Positions 1 through 11,841 of a stretch of 64,000 nucleotides of DNA are shown here, piece after piece (within the stretch, counting starts at the first letter, position 1; each line of letters begins with the position of its first letter). The notes beneath the pieces are model-generated. The model did no database searches, was not told the DNA's origin, and saw nothing but the letters and a program-made list of their open reading frames with translations. The translations under genes and the position numbers were made by a program. The DNA is taken from assembly GCA_921293015.1 (NCBI GenBank), contig OV121082.1:23847997-23911996 (forward strand). The letters run 5' to 3'. The DNA is from Phorcus lineatus (taxonomy: Eukaryota; Mollusca; Gastropoda; Trochida; Trochidae).

Positions 1-858
1 AGGTGGGCTAACAGTAACGATATGCCTACACGTTTTCCCATAAGACCTTTACACTGTGCTATTTACTTAGTTTCTGTGATGCAACTTAGCCATTCCTTCT
101 CGCCTGTACAAACAGCTTTTTATAGCATTCGTCATGCCCATACTATTATAGGTCTGCCTAGTCCAACAGAGAATTGTTTAGTTAAAAATGTCCTGGAGGC
201 TTCTAAGCGCAAATTGGCTAAGCCGGTGTGTAAAAAAGAGCCTATTTCTATTGATATCTTGGAAAGATTGGTTGAGTCTTATTCTGCTTCAAATAGTTTG
301 AAAGATGTTCGGATTGTGACGATGTGCCTCCTTGCCTATGCAGGTTTCCTTAGATCTGCAGAGCTTCTTTATTTGAGACGTTCTGATGTTTTGATATATG
401 AATCTTATATGATGGTTTTCATAGAGAAATCAAAGACTGATATGTATCGAGATGGGGCATGGTTGTTGATCAGTAGGACAGGTTCCACGATGTGTCCAGT
501 CATGTGGATGGAGAGATATCTGGCGCTGACAGAGATTCCCGAGGAATCACAAGATTATTTGTACAGGAGCATTTCGAAATGCCGTGATAAGTATGTCCTT
601 AGGAGAGAAAACAAGCCTATGACGTATTCGCGTTTGAGAGAGTTGTTTATCGAAACGTTGTCCCCTTTCGTTTCTGATATAAAGAAATATGGTTTGCACA
701 GTTTGCGTGCTGGCGGTGCCTCAGCAGCTGCTAATAGTGGCATCCCTGATAGGATGTTCAAGAGGCATGGTAGGTGGAAGAGCGAAAACGCCAAAGATGG
801 TTACGTCAAAGACTCTGTAGAAAAGCGTTTGCAAGTGTCTCAGTCACTTGGCCTTTAG
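1..858 (+). CDS. Tyrosine recombinase of a DIRS/Ngaro-like retroelement (5' end outside window)
   Basis: The frame is open from base 1, so the protein continues upstream of the window. The first Met in view is at 22, and the numbering below counts from it (278 residues). The fold is the phage-integrase/XerD type. An N-terminal SAM-like helical part (residues about 5-70, ending in the basic SKRKLAKPVCKK) leads into the catalytic domain. Catalytic residues are recognisable in order: box I Arg111 (GFLRSAELL), beta-sheet Lys138 (KSKTD), box II His226-x-x-Arg229 (HSLRAGG), Trp252 in the His/Trp position (HGRW), and nucleophile Tyr261 nine residues later (DGYVKD). No key residue is missing and no frameshift is seen. 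Such enzymes integrate circular cDNA of DIRS/Ngaro elements or, in Cryptons, a DNA circle. The split direct repeats just downstream favour DIRS/Ngaro. Reverse transcriptase and RNase H would lie upstream, out of view. Confidence 0.85.
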   Translation, partial: RWANSNDMPTRFPIRPLHCAIYLVSVMQLSHSFSPVQTAFYSIRHAHTIIGLPSPTENCLVKNVLEASKRKLAKPVCKKEPISIDILERLVESYSASNSLKDVRIVTMCLLAYAGFLRSAELLYLRRSDVLIYESYMMVFIEKSKTDMYRDGAWLLISRTGSTMCPVMWMERYLALTEIPEESQDYLYRSISKCRDKYVLRRENKPMTYSRLRELFIETLSPFVSDIKKYGLHSLRAGGASAAANSGIPDRMFKRHGRWKSENAKDGYVKDSVEKRLQVSQSLGL

Positions 859-878
859 TTGCCCGTTCTTTGAGTCTC

Positions 879-951
879 GCGGTGGTGCACAGCATAGCCT
901 TCCAATGTGTGTTATGTTATTTGTTGTATGGTGTTGAAAGGGCTAGGAGAA
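879..951 (+). repeat. Split direct repeat, copy 1 (B1)
   Basis: It begins GCGGTGGTGCACAGCATAGC and ends GGGCTAGGAGAA. It is identical over 73 bp to 1467-1539. The palindromic core GTGGTGCACA (882-891) recurs inverted in the spacer as TGTGCACCAC (1102-1111). Confidence 0.85.
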
Positions 952-1193
952 ATGTTATTTAAATCGTTTGAGAGACGAATTAGATTGGAATTACTTTCTC
1001 CTAGCGTAGGATAATACAACAAAGGGATGTAATTCGGTGATAGGTGGCGCTATATGAGAGTATATAAGGTGTAAGATATTCGAATGTTCATTCTCGCTTG
1101 TTGTGCACCACGGACGCATTGCGACATGGAAACTTTTTGAGTTTTTAATAATTGAAAATTAATTGATTGTGTAATATGTTTCAGATATCGGCC

Positions 1194-1400
1194 TGTCGCC
1201 GTCTGTGGAGTCCTGTCTGTGAGGGCTGTGGCTTGTCGCCGCCTGAGAGGTTTGACCCCGTCGTTTGGTCAATTGCCGTCTGTGAGGCTCGTCGCCGTCT
1301 GAGGCTTGTCGCCGTCTGTGAGGCTCGTCGCCGTCTGTGAGGCTCGTCGCTGTCTGTGAGGCTCGTCGCCGTCTGTGAGGATTGTTGCCGTTTGAAAGGC
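1194..1400 (+). repeat. 19-bp tandem repeat inside the YR element spacer
   Basis: The unit is close to GTCGCCGTCTGTGAGGCTC, with about 8-10 copies. The copies are cleanest from 1265 to 1380 and degenerate at both ends. The array is CpG-rich against an AT-rich background. It accounts for a spurious minus-strand open frame of 99 codons. It probably represents copy-number variation in the A2 segment. Confidence 0.8.
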
Positions 1401-1466
1401 TCATGGCGTTTGTAGTTTCAGGTTTATTTGAAACAAATCTCCACACTTTTTCTTTCACGCAATAAA

Positions 1467-1539
1467 GCGGTGGTGCACAGCATAGCCTTCCAATGTGTGT
1501 TATGTTATTTGTTGTATGGTGTTGAAAGGGCTAGGAGAA
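1467..1539 (+). repeat. Split direct repeat, copy 2 (B2); probable element end
   Basis: It is base-for-base the same as 879-951. It is followed by CACAATCGG..., which is unlike the sequence after copy 1, so homology stops at 1539. Confidence 0.85.
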
Positions 1540-2900
1540 CACAATCGGTACACAATTATAAGCTACAATTAATGCGCACATGCACTCGCTTTTTACACTT
1601 TATTATATAATTCATCTGTATGTAATACAAACCATCACATTAACACATAAAACGGGTTATTTGGACATTGTTGACTTTAGTGAGACACGAGCAATACGTG
1701 CAAATCCCTTCAATGATGGACAGACGTTGTACATTTCAGCACCATGTTTTTATATATGCACACAAATCACGTAGAACACGTGCTCTTTGCGACAGCGGCC
1801 ATACACTGTGGCTCTTGAAATGTTTAGTAACTACGTCAACTCGTCGAAAGATCAGAACTTGTATCATTTAGAAAATATTATGAGAAAATATTTTTTATTT
1901 ACTTGCATGAAGCTTGAAAACATAACAAAAATTTGGTGTCGTTGATATCACTTTTAAGGAGCACAGAATATGTTGTTGAAATCAAATATGTCACTTTTCT
2001 TAAATGGTGTTATTCTATTGAGAAATAATGGTTGTTTCTGAAAATCACCATCTTTATGCTTATCAGTTCCGTTTAGTGACAACAAAGAGGTTATAGTCGT
2101 GTTTGGTGATCGAAAAACCGGAGAATAGCGCGCGCCACTTGAATTACTCAAACGTAATTTTGAAAACTTTTGGACAGACACAGAGACAATTATTAGTTGG
2201 TAGTGTTAAATAATTCATTAAAAAAAAAATACATGTAATTAGGACGCAGGATTCTTAATATTTCTATAGCCGTTGTAGTATGCAGTTTAAAACAATTTTT
2301 CATTGTTTAAATGCGAACATTGACATGTCCCATGTGCTTATGGGCCTGTTATTTGTATCTCATTTATCTAAGTATTAAAAATGTACAAACAAATACCGAA
2401 CTTAGCCTGGGGTTCATTTCCCACATTCTGGATCTTTTCCTTGTTTATATGTTGAAAAGAATACACGTGGCCGTCGACGCGTCTATTCTCAGTTATGATT
2501 TTATTTGCGTATCGCTGTAAATTTAGTGCGACCTTGATACAAGAATGAGACGTACCATCTGCTTTCTTCGCGTCTTGATTAAGAAATTTATTTGATCTAA
2601 CCTTGCACTCTATGCCTTTTCATAAAGTCTCGCCAGATGTTAACGAAATAGTTGAAACGCTTCAAACCAACATTTGGTCTATTTTCTACAAGCTTGAATC
2701 TATTAGAACTCAGACATTGTTTTGACCGTATCCATTTCATACACTTTCTGATTTTGAACCTAGTACAATTCATCAAATTCTTTCATACACTTAAGGCACA
2801 ACTTACCAAACAATGCGCGTTAAGTCTTTCTAGCAATTATACTAAAGACATACTAAACAAAACACAATTGTGCATTCGTATCTTTTTGGAATATTTTGTT
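1540..2900. other. Non-coding AT-rich DNA with one dispersed repeat
   Basis: No gene is seen. Segment 1957-2170 is related to 11950-12295: both have GATCGAAAAACCGG followed by a short GC-rich CGCG stretch and TAATTTTG. Open frames at 2311-2520 and 2652-2906 are short, low in complexity and have no recognisable motif. Confidence 0.5.
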
Positions 2901-3002
2901 TCTTAAAATATCTCGAATAAACATTAGCCAAATGTATGATCTTCAAAGGACAACCCTGGTCAGCATTAGTTAAAGAAATTAAACAAGAAAATTAACAGCG
3001 GT

Positions 3003-3190
3003 GGGCCATTTTTGTGTGAACACCTTATAATTATTTGAGGTATGGAAATGGATTGAGGAGCTTAACTTAACATGGCAAATTTGTTTAAGAACTGCTTCTC
3101 TTGGTTAATTTTTTTTTCTTACAATTGTTAACTGTTTTCGTTTGTTGTGAGATCACTTTAATTATTGAAAAAAACCCTGCTACCTACCCT
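3003..3190 (+). repeat. Dispersed repeat, copy 1
   Basis: It shares CATTTTTGTGTGAACACC, TTTGAGGTA.GGAAATGG, GTGAGATCA.TTTA and CCCTGC in order with 4031-4215. The first part also matches the reverse complement of about 54800-54865 (CCATTTTTGTGTAAACATCG). Confidence 0.55.
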
Positions 3191-4030
3191 TTAGAAATCT
3201 TCATCCATTTTGCCTTGACCTTATTTCATTGTCTCGAGTATTCTAAGCCGATTTACGCTGGATATTAATTGTCATCCATGCATACTTAGGATGTAAGGAT
3301 ATGTTTTGTAAGTGTCTTGAAACCATTAAATAAAACAAATCTTTTCAGGAGGTCCCTTTTACTATGTTAGAACTTTTTGACCCACATTGCGGTAAATTCT
3401 ATACTTATATATTTGGCGTGTATTTAACCCAATTTTCTATAAGCATCGTAACTATTAAAGTTTGTTTATCTTGACCTGAAACTTATATTACATTCCCCTC
3501 ACCTTTGCCGGCCTAACGGTAATTAAGCAGGTAAGCTACATGCTGACAATAAGGTGATGGCTGAAATATACCATTTGTTGCACGTATACATTTATTGCCC
3601 ATATCGTAATTCACGGTAAGAATACAAGAGTTTTCCAAGAAAACGAAAGTAAAAAGAGATGAAATCATATCCCTTGGTATTTTCAAAATCATAGTTTAAA
3701 ATTCAATTCCCTAATAGTCTCAGTTACAAGTGTATCTTCTTGTTAATTACCCTGTGAAAGGTTGAGTTTTAAAAGATATAAGCAAAGAATTCTCAGCACT
3801 GTAAAAATATCACGAGTGGATATCGAACATGTACACCGTATATGACGAGTTGGCCCTCTTTTCAGCGAATCGTTTTTTGAAGGGTCAGTGCCACGTTTTG
3901 TTAAAGTATATATATTTTTTCAATTTTCCCCTATAACATTGGTTTATGCCAAATGTTTATGTTCAGAGGGTCAAAACATCTCAACTCAACCCGATCTTCA
4001 GTAGTCATAGAAGACATAATCAAGTTTCTA

Positions 4031-4215
4031 GCGACATTTTTTGTATGATCACCTTTTAATCGTTTGAGGTAGGAAAATGGGTTCAAATAGTTATACGTTG
4101 TGGTTTTTTTAGAAACAAAACCCTGCTTCTTTTGACCTAAAGATATTATCTGACAACTGGTATAATTTATTTTCGTATTCGTGAGATCATTTTATTTATA
4201 AAAAACGTCCTGCCT
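4031..4215 (+). repeat. Dispersed repeat, copy 2
   Basis: It is a diverged copy of 3003-3190 with the same anchors in the same order. An upstream ATCAAGTTT is shared with the inverted relative near 54850. Confidence 0.5.
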
Positions 4216-7043
4216 TTTTGATGGTGTAATCCATAATTTATCAGATGATTATACATTAAATTGAGACTTGGTAAAACAAGAACGTGTCTCATAAATTATG
4301 ACCAATGATATCAAGAAATTATCAAATGGTCCTCAGTAAATGTTGAACATTATGTATAACAACTCGGTCATTATGAAATGACATTTCCCTTTCCAATCAA
4401 CAACAAACCCTAATCAGTTGTAGAAAGTCTAAAATAACTTCATTGGAAGCAGCATTAGTGGTTTTTCTACCTAAATGAAATTGTATTGATTAATTTGACA
4501 AAGGACAGAAATAACATAATCTGAACTTTTCAGTAATTACCATCAGGTTTCTCATTATTATCTGATTATGTTTTCTCTTTCATCTTCAATAATGACCCTC
4601 CCAGGAAATTATTAGATATTTTTTAGATTGTCCAATTTGAAATTCTTTGTCAACATGTAGCAATCCATTAATTACTATGATTCCTTTAATTCAAATACGA
4701 GGCTGTCAATCATCTAGTAGATCACCAAGAGTCATATATATTTAATGTCAGAATCTTTGTGCAAAGTATACGTGCTGATACCTCTGTACTGAAATGCATT
4801 TGAAAATTTTGAAGAAAATTCCTTAAAGTGAATGTTGCCTTGACCACTTTTATTGATCATGACTACTAACTTACAAAATAATTTTGTTTGCATTAAATGT
4901 TTTTCATACCAATAGGTAGTTTCAAAAGAAAACAATAAAACAATTTGAAAATTTTCAAATCGTTTAAATCTGTGTTCAGTATCAACCTACATACATAAGT
5001 ACAATTTCGTATAAAGTAAATCCATTAATATCAAAGAGACAGTTGCACATACTTATTTCAAGGTAAAAAAAGGGATATCATGAAAACCAAAATAAATGTT
5101 AGCAATTACAACGAAAAATCTTTTAGTCAAAAGAAGCAGCTTTTACATTAACGTAACATATTCGGTTAAGCTACCCGAATCCATTCCCCACCTCAAGTGG
5201 AGAAAAGGTGTTCACGCTGAAATGGCCGCCAGCAATTTCTTTTATTTGCATTTTTTACGGTGCAAGCCGCCAACTTTTTTCACATGATAGTTTCTTTCAC
5301 GACTTAAGGTTACCGTGCTGAGTAATGAGATGTTTGACGATCTGAAAAAAAATGCATTTGGCATAAACGGAGATTTATTGCGGATCATTTTAAGAAGAAT
5401 TATTGCTTGAATAGTGCTACTTCACCTTTCACATAACCTGAATCCACGAAAATAGATACCACTCTCCGGAGATCGACTTTCACTTTTCTCAAGCTCATTT
5501 ATTGTATTGTTGTTATTGCCAGCGATTTTCATGCTTTTTCTTTGGTTTAACCAGCGAATAATGAATAAGATAATAAACTAAGTCCCGTTTAATTGCCTTT
5601 TATGAAACTTGTGAATTGTTGAGGTAATAAACTATCTTTCAAGTATAGTCTTCCATTTGTTTTAGTGATTTTAAAGCAAAAGTAACTTATGTAAGAATGC
5701 CGTCACATTATTTTTAGTGGTCACTTCACATTGATACATAGCGAAACTATGTCCTAACAATGATTACTATATCCTTCTTTATAAGGACTTCATAATATTT
5801 CATTCAAGAAAGTGTTTACCAAACTGGTATTAATTCAATACTATATAATTTCACGGAAGCGTATAAATATGTCCTTTGCTTAGCCACCTTTTTGTAATAA
5901 TATTTGATAATATATAACTTACAAATGAAATGAATATTTAATATTTACAATCTAATCCTGAAATGAAATGTCTCATGAAGTTAAAAGGTTGAATTTTGCA
6001 CCTCAAATAATATCAGGGTTGAAAATCACTTCGCTAATTCGACGACAAGAATAAAGCAGAAAATGAAGGCGTGAATGAAAGGGCTTGCCATCCAATGCTT
6101 ATCATAAACAGCAGTCAATGCCATTGTGCTAAAAGTGTAACAGAAGTTGCAATAAAATCACCTGTAAATGCAAAAGAAAACGGCAGGTAACATTGAACAG
6201 TTGAACACAAAACATGAATTTCATAATCAAAGTCGTTTTCATATCCCTTTTGTCTTAAAATTGGAAGTCGTAAAAATACTTTGTTCACTATTTATAAACG
6301 TTTTGAAACGTTCAGCTTTAATATATGCGAGTTCTTGTTTACATCATACAGAAAGTCTTACTTAAACATGAGAACCGTTTATCAAACCACAAGTTAAATT
6401 TATTTTGTTAAAAAAATCAAATGTTGTTATTAACTGTATTTTTATATGACAAAGTGAAATTGAACACTTCACATGGACTTTATCACTGTACATAACAGTT
6501 TCACATCAATCATCTCACACCTCGAGAATAATGTGTTCATTTTAAAGTATGTAATATGTTATTCTTAGAAGCTTTAATCAGTAAAGCCAATATATTGGTT
6601 TGTTTTATTTTTAAGTTTACAAAATTATATAAACAGCTTTACAATTACCACGATACTTAATGTAAACGTCCACCTGTAATGACTTTGTATACTAAAATTG
6701 CATTAAAATCAGAAAGAATTTAACCAGGTGTTTCTTCGAATTCATCTATATATCTTTCAGTTGTCACATAAGAACTACATTAATTAACATTCATAAATAA
6801 CGTATGTTTAAGTGACATTGAAATGATATGCGTCTTAGAAATAAAATCGGAATAATGACAATTTCTAAAGTTCGTTGTAGCTGTGGTGAATATGCTTTGT
6901 AAACAGTGATGAACTGAGTTAATCGATAATGTTATTCTCTGACGTATTATATATGGTTAGAATAATCTTTCGATATTAAACATGATCATTTGTGATTAAT
7001 TTGAATTATTTTACTGATATAGAAAAATTCTAAGAAAAATGTT

Positions 7044-7434
7044 TTAAAATGCCCCAACAATTACATGAATGTATTGAATACGTGAATGTATTGAAACAAC
7101 GGAAGGAGTAAAAGAAGGCGTACGTGTACAAAATGTGTTAAAATCTTCAGGAAACCTTCCAACTGGTTTGGGAAGTACCTCATTCAATGTCAAGTGCTTG
7201 TTACAGTTCTTTATGGTTTGTATAAACAAATCATGAAACGATTCATGTCTTAATACTTTTAAGGGAGTAGGCATTACGCAATTTATCATACGATCTCCTC
7301 GAAAATTCTATCATTTCCTGGATGACTGTGCAGTGTGCATGGGTTCCATTTCCCCTGACGTAGTTGTGAAAGGCTAGAAACGTAATGCTGAAAATGTAGA
7401 CAAACTTGAATGAAAAGTGATCTTCACGATTCAT
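7044..7434 (-). other. Two overlapping minus-strand open frames; possible broken or spliced small secreted protein
   Basis: A frame starting at 7434 encodes 63 residues. Its start looks like a signal peptide: MNRED, then a hydrophobic run FKFVYIFSITFLAF, then NGTHAHC. It overlaps by 47 nt a second frame (7289-7044, 81 residues) in another phase that stays open to its TAA. Together they cover about 390 nt with four cysteines. A one-base indel, or a short intron, would be needed to link them. I do not recognise a family. Base composition is slightly less AT-rich than around it. The simplest alternative is two chance frames, since no clear splice pair or poly-A signal was seen. Confidence 0.2.
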
Positions 7435-7626
7435 TAGTCATAATTAATTGTACACGATTATGCCTTAAAGGGAGAATAATGTCGGAGTGTTTTTTCTGGG
7501 GATGAAATTGGATGGTAAATTAATTTTTCGCATTCAGACGTGATTATTTCACAGTTCACTTTGTAGATGAATTCTACATTTTTTCCTTTAAGGTTTTACA
7601 ATGGAACAAAGAATAGCGTCAATAAG

Positions 7627-7700
7627 GTAAAGCGCAGTGGTTAGCACGTTCGGCTTCTCATCAAGAGGTCCCTTGTTCGAAGCCCGCAAGGAGCTAATTG
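7627..7700 (+). mobile_element. tRNA-derived SINE head
   Basis: An A-box-like AGCGCAGTGGTTAGCACG (7630-7647) and a B-box-like TTGTTCGAAGCCCGC (7673-7687) sit at tRNA spacing. Together with TCAAGAGG between them, they match the reverse-strand SINE at 58000-58290 in the same layout. The acceptor stem does not pair properly (no matching 3' end), so this is not a functional tRNA. The body after 7700 is unrecognised. Confidence 0.65.
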
Positions 7701-9560
7701 TATTTAGGAGCTATATGATACATGAATGATCAGATTGATTTATGACGCAAGTCCCTTTATAAGACAAGATCTGTGAAAACATTTGCGCATCGTTGTATAT
7801 CTATCTGGTATCTTTGTAGGATTGACGCTTTATTACTTGCTTATGGGCGGATAACAAAAAGCACAATGACTAATTAAATTATGAAAACATATTTTCATTA
7901 TCATAGAGCAAAATAAATGACATCTTTGTCAGTGATCCTGATAAATGAAATACATCCTAGTACCTTGAACTCATTAACATGCATTGTTCCTAAACTTCTA
8001 TAACATGTAACTTTTTAATGATTTCATATTTACATGCTCGAAGCATTAGTGATATATTTGTCCCATAAAATCATTTTCACAATAACCTACGAACGACGTA
8101 AGGTATATGTATGTAGTCCATAATCTTCTTCATCATGCATTCAGTTCTATTTACTGATTCTTGTGGAGGAAAGAAAAAAAGGAAGTTATCTAGTTATTGA
8201 AGTTAAGTCAAGTAGATCAATGAGAACAAACTAAAATGCCGAAACATACCCTTTGGTATCTTGTATAAGGCAATGTGATACATAAGCATAAAAGTGCCTC
8301 AAATGGTAGCTCGGTTGCATACTCCCTTGGAGTTGAGAATGAATATGAAACAACCTTTGAAACAACCAAGAAAATAAAGTTATGTTGCGTTTTGAGTATG
8401 CTCCTCAGTGGTTTTCAGTTCCGCGCATCATAAGTATCCTCATATAAAAAGAAATTGGCCCGATGATATCGAGCCCTCTCCTAAATAAGGTCTCATCGAT
8501 TGACGGAGTTCAACATCAATAAGTGCTTGTCATCAACATAGGATGTTACAGAACTAATAAGTGTCGTCGTTTGAATATCAATAAGAACAGTAAATGGATT
8601 TAAAAAGCGACACCCTGTGAGAAGAGGTCGTTTGATCTAGTCATTTGGACTGAAAGAGCATGTTGTTTTCAACGGTAAACAAATAATGCAACCCAAGAAG
8701 CAGTAAGATCAAAGTTTAGCTGAAGTATCTTGAAGATCAAGAACTCGGCCGAGTGACACTTAATTGATTATCTAACCTTGAAGCGTAATCAATGATTTTG
8801 TATGTGCTCAAACCAGCATTAACACCATATGGACTTTTTATACATGATACTGATATATTATTGAATTCATACTGGACAAAGATATTTAGGGATATATGAA
8901 CATTCTGAAATTATTAATAATGACCTATATTTAACATTAATCATTACCAATTTTAATAATAAAATTTACAATATCCCTTAGTCATTTTGTCTAGGTTATA
9001 TTCAATGAAAGGTATTTCGTTCGGTTACGTATTTGATATACATTTTGTTTAATAAAACTCACATAATTTATTTCATTTTCGTTTTGAATAAGGTAGTCAA
9101 TGCTGATGTTTCTAAGTATTTAATATCTCTTTGTAGAAAGGATAACTATATGCTGTGAAATTAAAAAGCATTCATTGTATTTAGTCGCGTAATATTTCTT
9201 GCCACTTATTATTACATTTTAGATAAATACAATTAACCTATATCTGAGAACTTACAAATATACCTCATCAAACGCGTAATATTTTGTGCCACTTATTATT
9301 ACATTTAAAAAAAACTACAATTAACTTATATCTGCGAACTTACAAATATACCTTTTCATCAAACAAGGCAGTTAATTTTGGGCAACTTTATCATATTGCT
9401 TTATCAGTGAACAAAGTACATAGTTATTGCAATAAACAGTATTTTTTGGAGACATTTCCTCTTTCAAGTTAATTCTTTTCATTATTGTCATTCAAGCCGT
9501 TGATCGATGCTGCAACTCTCAATTAATGACAGGTCTCCCAAATTGAAAAATTGCCGACGT
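7700..9560. other. Non-coding AT-rich DNA, left fringe of the tandem array
   Basis: No gene is seen. Segment 8598-8640 (GCGACACCCTGTGAGAAG, then GGTCGTTTGATCTAG) is a partial copy of the module described at 11291, 30121 and 38786. Segments 9186-9215 and 9272-9305 share CGTAATATTT.TTGCCACTTATTATTACATTT and are followed by similar sequence, an 85-bp local duplication. Confidence 0.5.
9186..9355 (+). repeat. Local tandem duplication, about 85-bp period
   Basis: GCGTAATATTT appears at 9186 and 9271. Each is followed by CCACTTATTATTACATTT, then CAATTAAC, TATATCTG and GAACTTACAAATATACC. The two copies differ by a few substitutions and small indels. Confidence 0.75.
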
Positions 9561-10605
9561 ATAATCAAAGGTCTATACCAAGGATAATGTTCTTGACCCT
9601 TGTTGTTGTTAGAAGCAAGATTTTCTCCTTAATCTCCAAACTATTAAAACTTTTCTTATGCGAACACATGTCCACTTTCTAAAAGGCTGTTAAGCTATCA
9701 ATTATTCTACAGTTGATTCTGGAATTGTATTTGTGGTTTCAGACCTATTGAAATTCGTTCTGGGTTCATTTTGTTCCATTTACAAACTTCGGAGACCAAA
9801 CCTACGATTGAGTGATGATTTGTTTGAAGTATTAAAGACATATCGCAGAATTTAAACAACAGAGAAAATGCATTATTCTATCATGTATGTAAACCTCTTG
9901 ATATATTTTTTAAAAACAACAGATAGTGAGGAACCGTTTTGGTTTCTATTTCTATGAATTTAGAAGAGTATGAGATATAATCATATAGACATTTATAATT
10001 TCTTTAATAACGACCTAAAATGAATTAAGTTGAATTAACATTTGCAAAGTTAATTTTTTTTTATAATAATGCATATTTCAAATATTTTAAGTTTAAGTTC
10101 ATGCCGTTTAATAAAAAAAAACTGATGGACGGTCCTTGAAAAGATTGCTAAAGGAAAGATTATATTTTTTAGCAAAAGCTGATTACAGTAGCGAAGAGAT
10201 CGATTTCGAAACCATACGATATGTGTGCGCTTCCGATCAAACAAAGGAATTTGAGCTCATCTATGTTGAATAGAATTGCTTAGCCAGATTATCATACAGC
10301 TCTGTGCTATCATTGCAAACCTTTGTTTATACTCCTCTCAAAACGATTTGCATTTCATTTTATTGGTATTGTGTGAAATATTTAGTGACAAAACGGGATA
10401 GTCTTCAAGGCCTTCCTATTCATAACATTTTGCTCACTTAACAATTTTTTTTCAATCAGCGATTGATAGAAGACTTAGATTTTTTGCAAATCTTCAACAA
10501 TATAAAAAATAAAAACCATTTGCAGTTAAATTCATGAACTTGATTATGATTATTTGTGTAGATGCTTATATATATATGTGACCTTGCGTTTGAACCAATT
10601 CAACT

Positions 10606-10610
<5 letters not shown>

Positions 10611-10660
<50 letters not shown>
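10611..10660. repeat. (TA)25 microsatellite
   Basis: It is an uninterrupted TA run of 50 bases. Confidence 0.98.
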
Positions 10661-10661
<1 letters not shown>

Positions 10662-11290
10662 GATTCAAAAGTTAAATTCAACTGTCATGCATATAAAATA
10701 TATATAGCCCGGACTATTGTCCATGTATTGTTTCAAAAATCTTACTAAACACCTGTCACGAAGGTATGGTCTAAATGGGGCTAGTAAATTAGACATCTAT
10801 AAATTATCAACGCTAAGACTACGTTAATTAACCTATGTCAAGTTTTGGTTAACTTTAATTAACCGCTGTGTCATAATTCAAGTCATTAATCGATCATAAT
10901 GCTAATTAGAATTCACAAAAACAATATATACAATGTATACATATATACTTGGTGCAAAAGCAACCTTATTTCTTTAATAAAAATAACTATGAGCTAGGGT
11001 ACATATTTCTTTGTTATATTTACATCAGACACATCTTGTTTGATTTTGTCGTAAATTTTCTGTCCTTATCATATCAAAAACATGATTTAGTTATCTTGTG
11101 TTCACCTGTAATAAATCTTTCAAATACACCAAAAATTCTATTTTCAACATATGCAACTTCAACCTCGCTGATCCAAGCATTCTAAGTTAGTTGAAACCTT
11201 GGGGCTTCCTTGATAGCAAACTCCAATTTAACATTTCTTAACAAAGTTCAATCAGTGTCAATTTCCCTAATGTAGATCTAGAAAACCGAT

Positions 11291-11372
11291 GAGTTGTTTT
11301 CATGTTTGAATGTCAGGGATCGAAGCAATTTAAGCTTAGAGGTGGTACCCTTTGAAGAAAGATCGTTTGATC
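11291..11372 (+). repeat. Module M1, unit A copy
   Basis: It reads GTTGTTTTCATGTTTGAATG, TCAGGGATCGAAGCAATTTA, AGCTTAGAGG.GGTACCC and GATCGTTTGATCTGAG in order. The same series recurs at 30121-30207 and 38786-38870. Confidence 0.8.
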
Positions 11373-11841
11373 TGAGAATAAGGATTTAAAGTAGATTTAC
11401 AAGTAATGAATCTGGAGAGAACTATAGACCAATATAGGCGTTCACATTGTGGGTCCGACTGATTAACATCGACCGTGTTCCGAGTAAAAGTTTATCAATC
11501 GGGATTCGTACTCGTTCTGACCAGGGCTTTCCTCTTCACACTGTTTGATAACAGCGAAGCGCATGATCTGACACCAGTTTAGTGCAGACAACACCTTGTC
11601 ATTAAAGGACCAATCACATCATTGCCTTTATAAGAAGGATGGCGGCGATAATTTCAATGGATGTATGACAGGAGTTACTTGCCCCTAGACCGGAGGTTAA
11701 CTGAGTTTACGTCAGAACATGCGCTACGTGTGACCGAGGTCAGACCGTGTTAAAGTACAGGTCTAAAAAGAACCAGATCGAATCTCGATAGAGTCAATGA
11801 CTTGGAATTTTTAACCTCGTAACACGCGATTTTAAAGATCC

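Larger units (their letters stand above)
1..1539 (+). mobile_element. Right end of a Ngaro-like YR retrotransposon
   Basis: The element consists of the recombinase ORF (stop at 856-858), a 20-nt gap, a 73-bp repeat (879-951), a 515-bp spacer (952-1466) and a second, identical 73-bp repeat (1467-1539). This matches the B1-A2-B2 right end of Ngaro-type elements, which use split direct repeats instead of LTRs and make no target-site duplication. The spacer would be A2, whose partner A1 should lie at the left end outside the window. GC content is higher than in the flanking DNA. The right boundary is taken as the end of the second repeat. Identity of the two copies means the insertion is young, since older repeats in this window are heavily mutated. 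Confidence 0.7.
2900..7040. other. Non-coding AT-rich DNA
   Basis: No gene is seen. It holds two diverged direct copies of one repeat (3003-3190 and 4031-4215, about 1 kb apart). The open frames here (4732-4935 minus, 5096-5287 plus, 6168-6365 plus) carry no motif and look like chance. Confidence 0.5.

Noticed and set aside
1159..1458. 99-codon minus-strand frame in the YR element
   Set aside because: It is read through the 19-bp tandem repeat and gives a low-complexity protein antisense to the element.
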